A stretch of 64,000 nucleotides of DNA, taken from Pseudomonas paraeruginosa PA7 (lineage in GTDB: Bacteria; Pseudomonadota; Gammaproteobacteria; Pseudomonadales; Pseudomonadaceae). Both the position numbers and the translations under genes were made by a program. A model generated the notes under the pieces. That model saw only the letters and a program-made list of their open reading frames with translations, did no database searches and was not told where the DNA came from. Positions 57,406-64,000 of the stretch are shown here, piece after piece. Position 1 is the first letter of the stretch. Every line of letters begins with the position of its first letter. The stretch is taken from positions 2,918,001 through 2,982,000 of the forward strand of contig NC_009656.1 in NCBI RefSeq assembly GCF_000017205.1, in the 5' to 3' direction.

Positions 57406-59162
57406 GTCTTCACCTCCTTGTCGGCTTCCACCAGGACCGTGCGCACGAAGCGGTTGGCGGTGGCATACAGCGAGAAGAACTGCGCCAGCACGGCGGAGAA
57501 CAGCACGCCGCTGGCGCCGACGAAGTGCTGCGGATCGAGTCGCAGGCGGATTTCCAGGCCATTGCGCCAGCCGCGCCAGGCATCCTCGCCGACGTGCGCC
57601 ACCACCCGCTGGCAGTCGAGTTGCCGCAGGCCTTCTATCTGCCGGCGGGCGCTGGCGTCGTCGCGCAGGTTGTGCAGGGCGAGGATTTCCCGCAGGGCTT
57701 CGAGGGCGCGCGGGCCTTCCACCAGCGAGAGGTGGTTGAGGGTCAGCTGCGAGACCAGTCTCCAGCGCGACTGGCCGTCCAGGCGCGGCTGGCTCTGCGC
57801 GCTGGGCGCGTTGCGCAGGCGTGCGGCGGCGACCGGCCCGGGCCGTTCGAAGCCCAGCGCGGTGCCGGCACCCAGGCGCTCGGCCAGATAGCGATTGGTG
57901 CATAGCAGCTCGGCGGTCAGGCTGAAGGCCGGGGCCTCGCGCAACGGGTCGAAGCCGGTATCCACCAGGCTCAGCAGCAGGTCGCTGCCCAGCCGGTTCG
58001 GGGTCAGCCCGGCGATGCGCCGGGCGTGCCAGTAGAGCGTGCCGAGGTGGCTGTCGTGGCGGCAGCCATAGTAGGCCGGGACTGGCTGCACGGTGCTCCC
58101 GGCAACCGAGCGCACGGCGCGGATGCTATGGATTTCGACGCTGTTCTCGCGGTGACTGTCGGCGACCAGGCGGTACTCGCTTCGGGTGCCGTCCGGGCGC
58201 AGCGGCTCCGAGGTCCGTGGAAAGAGGTTGATCGCCGGCGCGCAGCCGAGCTGGAAGTCTTCCGCCTGCAAATGCAGGCGTGCCGTCGGTGCGCGATCGA
58301 AGACCAGGTACAGGTAGAGCGTCTGTCTGTCGGCGAGCGCGCCGGACAGTGGCAGGTCGAAGAAGTGGAACTTGTCGGGGAAGGCGAAGTACTCGGCGAG
58401 CAGGCGCAGGCCCGGATGTCCGCCGTCTTCCTCCGGCAGCAGCGCCTCGTCGGCGGCGAAGCCGACGATCTCCGGCAGTCCGCGGAGCGCCGCCGGCGGC
58501 GTGCCGGGCGCCCCCGCCATGACCTGCACGGTATGCGCGGCGAGCAGGTCGTAGAGGATCGCGCAGCCCATCGGCGAAGCCGCCAGGTGGATGCGCAGGC
58601 GCTCGATCGACAGTTCGTCCCAGCGGTACTCGCCCATGCAGCGCAGGCTCAGGCGCAACGCCGAGCGGGCGGCGGCGACTCCGGTCAGGGCTTGCGCCTC
58701 CTCGCCGCCGAGCAGGGTCGCTTCGTCGATCGCCAGCGGCCACAGGGTCGCCTCGGCGCTGCTGCGGAAATGCACGCTGTCGCCGCCGCGGGTGGTGACG
58801 AACAGCGCGGTGTCGCGCGGCAGCCGGTAGCCCTCGGCGAGGTTGCCCTGGGTCGGGTCCGGTTCGAACTGGACGATCGCGCAGGACGGCAGCGGGCGCA
58901 GCGCCAGGGGGTAGAGCTGTTCGAGGAGGGCGTCGCTGAACTCCGCGTAGTCGTCGTCGAGGCGCCGTTGCAGGCGCGCGGTGAGCAGCGAGAAGCCTTC
59001 CAGCAGACGCTCGACGTGCGGGTCGGGGCATTCGCCGGGGGCCAGTTGCAGGCGCCGGGCGACCTTCGGATAGCGCTCGGCGAAGGCGCCGCCGGCGTGC
59101 CGTAGCCAGGTCAGCTCGCGCTGGTAGTAGTCGAGCAGGTCGGCATCAATCGAATCGCTCAT
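57369..59162 (-). CDS. hsiG3: T6SS baseplate protein TssF (HsiG3)
   Basis: A 597-residue protein beginning MSDSIDADLLDYYQRELTWL with the TssF hallmarks FAERYPKVARRL, DPHVERLLEGFSLLTARLQ and DDDYAEFSDALLEQLYP. It forms the baseplate wedge with TssG, TssE and TssK. The start at 59162 overlaps the tssE stop by 17 bases; a further in-frame ATG at 59180 is possible. Confidence 0.94.
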   Translation of the reverse strand: MSDSIDADLLDYYQRELTWLRHAGGAFAERYPKVARRLQLAPGECPDPHVERLLEGFSLLTARLQRRLDDDYAEFSDALLEQLYPLALRPLPSCAIVQFEPDPTQGNLAEGYRLPRDTALFVTTRGGDSVHFRSSAEATLWPLAIDEATLLGGEEAQALTGVAAARSALRLSLRCMGEYRWDELSIERLRIHLAASPMGCAILYDLLAAHTVQVMAGAPGTPPAALRGLPEIVGFAADEALLPEEDGGHPGLRLLAEYFAFPDKFHFFDLPLSGALADRQTLYLYLVFDRAPTARLHLQAEDFQLGCAPAINLFPRTSEPLRPDGTRSEYRLVADSHRENSVEIHSIRAVRSVAGSTVQPVPAYYGCRHDSHLGTLYWHARRIAGLTPNRLGSDLLLSLVDTGFDPLREAPAFSLTAELLCTNRYLAERLGAGTALGFERPGPVAAARLRNAPSAQSQPRLDGQSRWRLVSQLTLNHLSLVEGPRALEALREILALHNLRDDASARRQIEGLRQLDCQRVVAHVGEDAWRGWRNGLEIRLRLDPQHFVGASGVLFSAVLAQFFSLYATANRFVRTVLVEADKEVKTWQPQAGSPLSL

Positions 59163-59571
59163 GGCGCACCTCGAGGCCATCGCTGCCCTGTTCGATGACG
59201 AATAGCGCAGGCGTCAGGCGCGACCCGCTGCGCAGGCTGCCGCCGAGCTGGATACGCAGGCGCTGCGGATTGCCCGGGTCAGGTTCGACCTCGACCTCGG
59301 CCAGTTGCAGGCGCGGCTCGAAATGCTCGACCGCCACCCGCACCTCGCGCGCCAGCTGGCGCCGGTCCTCGGCGCGCAGGCGTTGCACGGCGGTCCAGTC
59401 GGCGAGCCCATAGGCGAGGATGCCGCTGCGCGCATTCGCCGGACGCCGTGTATTGAGCAGGCGCAGCAGCTCGCCGCGGACCGACTCGGCCAGCGCCCGG
59501 TCGTCGAACGCGGGACGTTCGTCGGCCTCGGCGCTGAGGCGCTCGAACAGCGGCGGCAGGGCTCCGGACAT
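59146..59571 (-). CDS. hsiF3: T6SS gp25-like baseplate protein TssE (HsiF3)
   Basis: A 141-residue gp25-like protein: PPLFERLSAEADERP, then SVRGELLRLLNTRRPANA and YGLADWT, and FEPRLQLAEVEVEPD. It links the wedge to sheath start. It follows hcp3 by 12 bases. Confidence 0.92.
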   Translation of the reverse strand: MSGALPPLFERLSAEADERPAFDDRALAESVRGELLRLLNTRRPANARSGILAYGLADWTAVQRLRAEDRRQLAREVRVAVEHFEPRLQLAEVEVEPDPGNPQRLRIQLGGSLRSGSRLTPALFVIEQGSDGLEVRHERFD

Positions 59572-59583
59572 GTCGGCGCCCGG

Positions 59584-60081
59584 TCACTTGACCAGCTGGT
59601 TGGCGGCCAGGTCCCAGGTCGAGGCGGCCGTGCCTTCCTTGGTGCCGTCGTCCTTCTGCGCGGTCAGCTCCCACTTGATCTTGGTGAAGTTCAGCGACAG
59701 GGTTTCCACCGGCTTGCCGCCGGCGCCGCCGCTGACGCTGACGTTGGAGAGCACCACGTTGTTCAGGGTGTAGACGATGAAGGGCATGATCTGCCCGTTG
59801 CCCTCGGCGGCGTTGCGGCCGATGGTGATGGTCGCCTCGGCGATCGGCTTGCCGGCGCAGCAATACTCGTTGAGGGTCGGGGTCGAGGTGTCGATGAACT
59901 TGGTGAGGGTGAATTCGCCGACGTGGGGTTTGCCGGAGGTGCGCTCCGAGTTACTGACGTCGTTGGTGACCTGCATCGCCACGTTGTGGCTGTAGGACAT
60001 GATTTCGATCTTGTTTTCGTAGCCGACGAGCAGGCTGTCGCCTTTGATGTCGCTGCCGAAATCGAGAATGATCGCATCCAT
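59584..60081 (-). CDS. hcp3: T6SS tube protein Hcp3
   Basis: A 165-residue tube subunit that forms hexamer rings and is secreted. The fold signs are MDAIILDFGSDIKGDSLLVG, then YSHNVAMQVTNDVS, HVGEFTLTKFIDTSTPTL and the C-terminal VETLSLNFTKIKWELTAQ. A GGAG-type site precedes the ATG at 60081. It lies 73 bases after tssC with a GC-rich hairpin between. Confidence 0.95.
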   Translation of the reverse strand: MDAIILDFGSDIKGDSLLVGYENKIEIMSYSHNVAMQVTNDVSNSERTSGKPHVGEFTLTKFIDTSTPTLNEYCCAGKPIAEATITIGRNAAEGNGQIMPFIVYTLNNVVLSNVSVSGGAGGKPVETLSLNFTKIKWELTAQKDDGTKEGTAASTWDLAANQLVK

Positions 60082-60124
60082 CGCATCTGACTCCTGGAGA
60101 GGGGCTGTCTGGAACGGGAAGGGC

Positions 60125-60150
60125 GCCCCGCCGGCGCTGCCGGCGGGGGC
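60125..60150 (-). repeat. GC-rich hairpin between tssC and hcp3
   Basis: GCCCCGCCGGC and GCCGGCGGGG arms in the 73-base gap. There is no T tract on the transcribed strand, so it is more likely an mRNA-stabilising or processing hairpin that lets hcp3 accumulate separately. Confidence 0.45.
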
Positions 60151-60154
60151 CGAC

Positions 60155-61639
60155 TCACGCCGCTACCGGCGGCGGCAGGTTGGCGACCAGGCGGATCGAC
60201 GCGCTGAGTTCTTCGAGCTGGAAGTGCGGCCGCAGGAACACCGTGGCGCGGTAGGCCCCCGGTTTGCCGGCCACCTCGCTGACATCCACCCGCGCCTCGC
60301 GCAGCGGGTATTGCGCCTTGATTTCCTGCGGTGCGTTGTCGTTGATCAGCACGTAGTCGGCGATCCAGTTGTTCAGGTAGGTCTGCACGTTGTCGCGGGT
60401 CATGAAGCTGCCGACCTTGTCGCGCATGATCACCTTCAGGTAGTGGGCGAAACGCGATGCCGCCAGCACGTACGGCAGCATCGCCGACAGGCGCGCGTTG
60501 GCGTTGGCCTCGTTGGTGTTGTAGAGCCTGGCCTTGTTGGTGGTCTGGCCGCCGAAGAACACCGCCACGTCGCTGTTCTTCTTGTGGCACAGGGAAATGA
60601 AGCCGAGATCGTTGAGTTCCTTCTCGCGGCGGTCGGTGATCGCCACTTCGGTCGGACATTTCAGCGACAGGTCGCCGGAGCTGGTGCGGAACGTGTGCGC
60701 CGGCAGGCCCTCGACCGCGCCGCCGCCTTCCGCGCCGCGGATCGCCGCGCACCAGCCGTACTTGGCGAAGGCCTCGGTGATGCGCTGCGCCAGGACCCAG
60801 GCGGCGTTGCCCCAGAGGTACTTGGAGTGGTCGGTGCCGTTGACGTCCTCGACATAGTTCATGCCTTCCACCGGGCGCGTCTCCGGGCCGTAGGGCAGGC
60901 GCAGGAGGAAGTTCGGCAGCACCAGGGACACGTAGCGCGAATCCTCGCTCTCGCGGAAGGCGCGCCACTTGATCAGCTCCAGGCTCTCGAAGATCTTGGT
61001 CAGGTCGCGCGGCACGGCCAGTTCGGTGAAGCTGTTCATGTCGAACAGGCGTGGGCTGGCGGCGGCGATGAACGGCGCGTGGGCAGCCGCGGCGACGTTC
61101 GACAGCTTCTCCAGCAGGCCGATGTCCTGCGGATGGCGACCGAAGGTGAAGTCGCCGATCAGCAGGCTGAAGGGGTGTCCGCCGAAGGTGCCGTATTCCT
61201 CTTCGTAGATCTTCTTGAACAGTGCGCTCTGGTCGAACTCGACCGCCTTCTCCAGGTCGTTCTGCAGTTCGTTCTTGCCGACGTTCAGCAGGCGCAGCTT
61301 GAGCCGCGCGCTGGTCTCGGTGTTGCTCACCAGTTGGTGCAGGCCGCGCCAGGAGGCTTCCAGCTTCTGCAACTCGGGGTGGTGGATGATCTGGTTGAGC
61401 TGGTCGCTGATCAGCGCATCGATCTGGCTGATGCGGTCGTTGATCATCGCCACGGTGTCCTTGTCGACGGCCATGCCCTCGTCGAGGACCTGGGTGGCGA
61501 ATTCCGCGAGCATGTCGCGGGCATAGTCCTGCTGGCTGTCGTCGTGGGCCATGCGGCCCTTGGCGATGATCTCGTCGAGCAGGGACAGGGTCTGGGTCGA
61601 ACTCTCGCCGGATTGTTCGGCGGCGGATGACTTGGGCAT
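60155..61639 (-). CDS. hsiC3: T6SS sheath large subunit TssC (HsiC3, VipB)
   Basis: A 494-residue contractile sheath protein. Family blocks: MINDRISQIDALISDQLNQI, then HHPELQKLEASWRGLHQLV, GHPFSLLIGDFTFGRHPQD, and APFIAAASPRLFDMNSFTEL. It pairs with TssB around the Hcp tube. It starts 22 bases after the tssB stop. Confidence 0.95.
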   Translation of the reverse strand: MPKSSAAEQSGESSTQTLSLLDEIIAKGRMAHDDSQQDYARDMLAEFATQVLDEGMAVDKDTVAMINDRISQIDALISDQLNQIIHHPELQKLEASWRGLHQLVSNTETSARLKLRLLNVGKNELQNDLEKAVEFDQSALFKKIYEEEYGTFGGHPFSLLIGDFTFGRHPQDIGLLEKLSNVAAAAHAPFIAAASPRLFDMNSFTELAVPRDLTKIFESLELIKWRAFRESEDSRYVSLVLPNFLLRLPYGPETRPVEGMNYVEDVNGTDHSKYLWGNAAWVLAQRITEAFAKYGWCAAIRGAEGGGAVEGLPAHTFRTSSGDLSLKCPTEVAITDRREKELNDLGFISLCHKKNSDVAVFFGGQTTNKARLYNTNEANANARLSAMLPYVLAASRFAHYLKVIMRDKVGSFMTRDNVQTYLNNWIADYVLINDNAPQEIKAQYPLREARVDVSEVAGKPGAYRATVFLRPHFQLEELSASIRLVANLPPPVAA

Positions 61640-61661
61640 GGCGGCTTCTCCGGGAAGAGGG

Positions 61662-62207
61662 TCAGGCCGGCTGGTCGGCCGGGGGTTCGCTGTCGCCGGC
61701 CGGGGCCGCTTCGGCTTCCGGGCGGGCCGCTTTGATTTCCTGCAGGCCTTCGGTGTTGGCCACCACGTCCTGCAGCAACTGGTCGAGGTCGTCGTTGCCG
61801 TCGAGCTTGGTCAGCAGGTCGCGCAGGCGCTGGCGCGCTTCGAACAGGCGACGCAACGGGACCACCTGCTTCACCAGGTTGACCGGGTCGAAGTCCTCGA
61901 TGTGGTTGAAGCGCAGCTCGACGTTCAGCTTGCTGTCGTCGCCGCTGATGGTGTTGTCGACCTGCAGGGTGGCGCGGGGAGAGATGGAGGAGAGGATCTC
62001 GTTGAAGTTGTCGCGGTCGATGTCGACGAAACGCCGTTCGACCAGCTTCGCCGGCGGGGTATCCGGCTTGCCGGAGAGGTCGGCGAGGATGCCGACCACC
62101 AGGGGCAGCTCCTTCTTCTCGATGGCGTTGCCGATCTCGACGTCGTAGGTGATCTGCACGCGCGGCGGGCGCACCCGGTCCAGCTTGTGCTGCGTACTCT
62201 CGGCCAT
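61662..62207 (-). CDS. hsiB3: T6SS sheath small subunit TssB (HsiB3, VipA)
   Basis: A 181-residue sheath protein: KLDRVRPPRVQITYDVEIGN, then KELPLVVGILADLSG, RRFVDIDRDNFNEIL and HIEDFDPVNLVKQV in order. The start at 62207 is preceded by GGAG at about eight bases; a longer open frame to 62345 is not needed. First gene of the minus-strand T6SS operon, divergent from tssJ. Confidence 0.95.
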   Translation of the reverse strand: MAESTQHKLDRVRPPRVQITYDVEIGNAIEKKELPLVVGILADLSGKPDTPPAKLVERRFVDIDRDNFNEILSSISPRATLQVDNTISGDDSKLNVELRFNHIEDFDPVNLVKQVVPLRRLFEARQRLRDLLTKLDGNDDLDQLLQDVVANTEGLQEIKAARPEAEAAPAGDSEPPADQPA

Positions 62208-62415
62208 GGCGGCTGACTCCGATGCAATGGTGGGGGAGCAATGCATCGGGGGGATGCCCTGATCATCGCAGTCCCTTGCTGGATCACAGGCATGACAGGG
62301 AAAACGGCGCAGAACCTGTCCTTGGCGATCCCTCTGGTCCGTCACTGGCGACGAACTACAAAAGACGCTAGAACAGGTCTATGGATTTGCAAAATAAAAT
62401 TTTCTTTGGACTCCC
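62208..62415. promoter_or_regulatory. Divergent promoter region of the H3-T6SS operons
   Basis: 208 bases between tssB and tssJ. The tssJ-proximal end (about 62380-62410) is AT-rich, with the run AAAATAAAATTTTC. No clear sigma-54, Fur or PvdS box was found. Confidence 0.4.
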
Positions 62416-62892
62416 ATGAAGCACGGATGTTTCACCATATGTCGGAAATTCTTCCTGGCGCTGGCGATCCTGGCGCTGGCCGGCTGCTCGTATTTCTTCG
62501 CGCCGCGAGTCGAGTTGCAGCGGCTGACCCTGGATGTCGCCGCGCGCGCCAACGACGACTCGCCGATCGCCGTGGATTTCGTCGCGGTGAAGGATGCGGA
62601 ACTGTTCAAGGAACTGGCCGGACTGCCGGCCAGCCAGTGGTTCGCCAATCGCGAGCAGTACCGCCGCGACTACCGGCAGCAGTTCGCGGTGTGGAGCCTG
62701 GAGCTGGTCCCGGGGCAGTTCATCGAGTCGGAGTCCTTCCCCTTGCGCGGCGACCGCGCAACTGGACTTTTGGTCTTCGCCGGCTATAACACACCCGGCG
62801 CGCACCGCTTGCGCCTCGACCAGCAGCAACGCGTCTGGCTGCGTCTGGATACCCGGGAAATGCGACTGGTCAACGATCCAGCCACGCGCTAG
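62416..62892 (+). CDS. lip3: T6SS outer-membrane lipoprotein TssJ (Lip3)
   Basis: A 158-residue lipoprotein with a hydrophobic signal and lipobox LAGC (Cys24). The mature part (VELQRLTLDVAARANDDSPI, then FPLRGDRATGLLVFAGYN) matches the transthyretin-like TssJ fold that binds TssM and anchors the membrane complex. First gene of the rightward operon; tssK follows. Confidence 0.9.
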   Translation: MKHGCFTICRKFFLALAILALAGCSYFFAPRVELQRLTLDVAARANDDSPIAVDFVAVKDAELFKELAGLPASQWFANREQYRRDYRQQFAVWSLELVPGQFIESESFPLRGDRATGLLVFAGYNTPGAHRLRLDQQQRVWLRLDTREMRLVNDPATR

Positions 62893-62951
62893 CGAAGGGG
62901 CAGGCGAGCGACCGTCGTGCACGACAACGTAGGACGTCGAAGGGGAGTCGT

Positions 62952-64000
62952 ATGAGTGTTCTGCCTGACGCGGTGTGCTGGCACGAAGGGATGCAACTGC
63001 TTCCCCAGCATTTCCAGTTGCAGGGATTGCGTGCCGAGGCGCTGGCGGCGCGCATCGGACAGGCCTGCAACCCTTGGTTCTGGGGAGTGACCGCCCTGGA
63101 ACTGGACCCCTCGGCGTTGTGCGCCGGCCAAGTGCGGGTCCTGCACCTCGAAGCGATCCTGCCCGACGGCCTGCCGGTGAGCGTGCAGGCTGGTGTCGAC
63201 GCGCCGCTGGAGTTCGATCTGGAGACAGCGCTGGCGGCCGCCGAAGGGCCGCTGCTGAACGTCCACCTGGCGGTCAGTCCGCTGTGGCGGGCGGGTCAGT
63301 TGCTGCCGCTGAAGGGCCGTCTGCAATCGCGGGTCGGCGCGCCGCTGCCGGACCTGGCCAGCGGTGAGCACCCCGAGCCGATCACCGTCTGGCGAGCGTC
63401 GCTGCGGCTGGTCGGCGACGACGGCAAGGCCGACTCCGTGTGCCTGCCGTTGCTGCGCGTGGCGAAGGAGGGCGGCGCCTACGTCAGCCTGCCCTATGTC
63501 CCGCCGACGCCACTGATCCTGCCGGAGTCGCCCCTGGGCAGACGCGTGCAGTCGCTCTGCGCACGGGCCCGGGAGAAGGCGCTGTTCCTCGGCGGGCGCC
63601 TGCGCCTGGCGCAGCAGGCGGGCAACCAGGACGACGCGGTGGAAATCCGTCGCCAGCTTGCCGCGCTCTGGACCCGCCTGCCGGAGGTCGAAGGCCTGCT
63701 GGCAAGCCGCGCGGCCTCGCCGCTGGCCCTGCACGGCAGCCTGCTGGGCCTGGCCGGCGCCTGGGCGGCGCTCGATCCGCTGGCCGGCGTGCCGGTCTTC
63801 GAAGCGCTCGACTTCCTCGACCTGCGGCGTGGCTACGAGCCGCTGCTGGACTGGCTGGAGCGGGCCATCGAGTCGATCCGCGCGGGCTACCGCTGCCTGC
63901 CGTTCGAGCAGGAGGAACAGGTATTTTCCGTGCGCCTGCCCGATCCGGCGCCGCGCCAGCGCCTGGTGGTCGGCCTGCGGATGCCCGCCGGCGCCGGCGA
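62952..64000 (+). CDS. hsiJ3: T6SS baseplate protein TssK (HsiJ3), 5' part
   Basis: At least 349 residues, open at the right edge. The N terminus (MSVLPDAVCWHEGMQLLPQH) is the TssK signature, followed by the family's NPWFWGV and an AYVSLPYVPPTPLILPESP block. TssK links the baseplate wedges to the membrane complex. ATG at 62952 follows GGGGAG at about seven bases, 59 bases after tssJ. Confidence 0.93.
   Translation, partial: MSVLPDAVCWHEGMQLLPQHFQLQGLRAEALAARIGQACNPWFWGVTALELDPSALCAGQVRVLHLEAILPDGLPVSVQAGVDAPLEFDLETALAAAEGPLLNVHLAVSPLWRAGQLLPLKGRLQSRVGAPLPDLASGEHPEPITVWRASLRLVGDDGKADSVCLPLLRVAKEGGAYVSLPYVPPTPLILPESPLGRRVQSLCARAREKALFLGGRLRLAQQAGNQDDAVEIRRQLAALWTRLPEVEGLLASRAASPLALHGSLLGLAGAWAALDPLAGVPVFEALDFLDLRRGYEPLLDWLERAIESIRAGYRCLPFEQEEQVFSVRLPDPAPRQRLVVGLRMPAGAG

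Noticed and set aside
62300..62415. A sigma-54 promoter before tssJ
   Set aside because: TGGC at about 62346 is followed by ACTACA rather than the required GC at the -12 position; the TTGCA near 62394 has no GG at the correct distance.

Overview
The window is a GC-rich Pseudomonas aeruginosa chromosome segment. It is recognised by the complete pyoverdine block (NRPS genes, fpvA, pvdE, pvdF, pvdO, pvdN, pvdM, pvdP, opmQ, pvdT, pvdR, fpvR, fpvI, pvdA, pvdQ), followed by lldA and part of the H3 type VI secretion cluster, in the order known from strain PAO1. The pyoverdine-specific part differs from PAO1. One 4991-residue synthetase carries modules whose binding-pocket residues read Gly, Thr (with an epimerase), Ser and an ornithine-type residue, ending in a thioesterase. 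The upstream partial synthetase ends in a probable Orn module. This fits the type II pyoverdine peptide (...Orn-Gly-aThr-Ser-cyclo-hydroxyOrn). The receptor FpvA is accordingly unlike the PAO1 type I receptor as I recall it.

Layout. 2-18634 (+): end of an upstream NRPS, the four-module terminal NRPS and an alpha/beta hydrolase gene in one operon, closed by a bidirectional terminator. 18735-22986 (-): fpvA and pvdE. 23279-24106 (+): pvdF. 24174-27706 (-): pvdO, pvdN, pvdM (transcribed M-N-O). 27920-29566 (+): pvdP. 29614-34210 (-): opmQ, pvdT, pvdR (transcribed R-T-Q, overlapping genes). 34310-35944: divergent fpvR and fpvI. 36061-39803 (+): pvdA and pvdQ. Six boxes of the exact form TAAAT-N16-CGT (PvdS iron-starvation sigma promoters) precede pvdE, pvdF, pvdMNO, pvdP, pvdRT-opmQ and pvdA. 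Together these genes synthesise the peptide, export it to the periplasm (PvdE), mature it there (PvdP, PvdM, PvdN, PvdO, PvdQ), secrete or recycle it (PvdRT-OpmQ), take it up as the ferric complex (FpvA) and signal its presence (FpvR/FpvI).

39984-46378 (+, one small gene on -): a Fur-like half protein, a LysR regulator, L-lactate dehydrogenase LldA, two small proteins, and a two-gene molybdenum hydroxylase operon behind a perfect 27-bp palindrome. 46675-48847 (-): a possible 37-residue gene remnant beside an AT-rich stretch, a periplasmic binding protein and a NarL/FixJ-type regulator.

49123-64000: H3-T6SS genes. These are a PAAR-like DUF4280 protein, the MORN-repeat protein TseF, VgrG3, two AT-richer cargo genes (an endonuclease/exonuclease/phosphatase-fold protein and a transglutaminase-like cysteine protein), ClpV3, TssG, TssF, TssE, Hcp3, TssC and TssB on the minus strand. 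Divergent from these are the TssJ lipoprotein and the start of TssK. The two cargo genes are the least explained part of the window and the best candidates for undescribed effectors. No tRNA, rRNA, CRISPR array or insertion sequence was seen.
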